From positions 1 to 5,761 of the forward strand of contig CAJMLC010000125.1 of the NCBI GenBank assembly GCA_905214155.1: 5,761 nucleotides of DNA. The letters run 5' to 3'. Shown piece after piece: positions 5,734-5,761 of this stretch (positions are counted from its first letter, which is position 1; each line of letters opens with the position of its first letter). This DNA is from an uncultured bacterium. GTDB lineage: Bacteria; Bacillota; Clostridia; Oscillospirales; Oscillospiraceae. The translations under genes and the position numbers were made by a program. The notes below the pieces were generated by a model. The model was not told the origin of the DNA. It saw only the letters and a list, made by a program, of their open reading frames with translations, and searched no databases.

Positions 5734-5761
5734 AAGCGGCAGCCTTTTTGAGAAGAATTTG

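Noticed and set aside
1..5761. CRISPR arrays, tRNA or rRNA genes, insertion sequences, attachment sites.
   Set aside because: No regularly spaced repeats, no tRNA-like cloverleaf or CCA end, no transposase or integrase coding sequence and no matching terminal inverted repeats were seen by eye on either strand.

Overview
The window looks like chromosomal DNA of a GC-rich Firmicute, most likely a clostridial gut-type lineage such as Oscillospiraceae. This is inferred from strong AGGAGG-type ribosome binding sites, TGn extended -10 promoters, a simple hairpin-plus-U-run terminator and the protein families present. All well-supported genes lie on the minus strand, so transcription runs from right to left.

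Layout, in order of transcription. The right edge (about 5609-5761) is a regulatory intergenic region. It holds the leftward promoter of a MarR-family regulator gene and, close to the edge, a rightward promoter-like element inside a palindrome, probably serving a gene beyond the window. Next is a compact three-gene operon: marR-like (5095-5544, TTG start), ABC half-transporter 1 (3353-5098) and ABC half-transporter 2 (1452-3353). The junctions overlap by 4 and 1 bases, which suggests translational coupling, and the operon ends at an intrinsic terminator (1351-1387). Then come two stand-alone genes: an O6-alkylguanine-DNA alkyltransferase (719-1270) and a low-molecular-weight protein tyrosine phosphatase (153-602). 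The left edge holds an AT-rich 14-bp tandem repeat and possibly the first 14 codons of another leftward gene.

How the genes work together. The two ABC proteins carry complementary defects: Walker B Glu to Asp and H-switch His to Gln in one, and LSGGQ to LSQGQ in the other. This is the signature of a heterodimeric type IV ABC exporter with one degenerate and one catalytic ATP site, the BmrCD/LmrCD/TM287-288 class. The MarR protein probably represses the operon through a palindrome at the predicted transcription start and is relieved by a ligand, perhaps the exported compound. The alkyltransferase and phosphatase have no evident functional link to the exporter.

No clearly new system is present. 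The points most worth a second look are a His/Cys/Trp-rich insertion between the membrane and ATPase domains of transporter 2, the operator and start-codon arrangement of marR, and the unexplained palindromes at the right edge.
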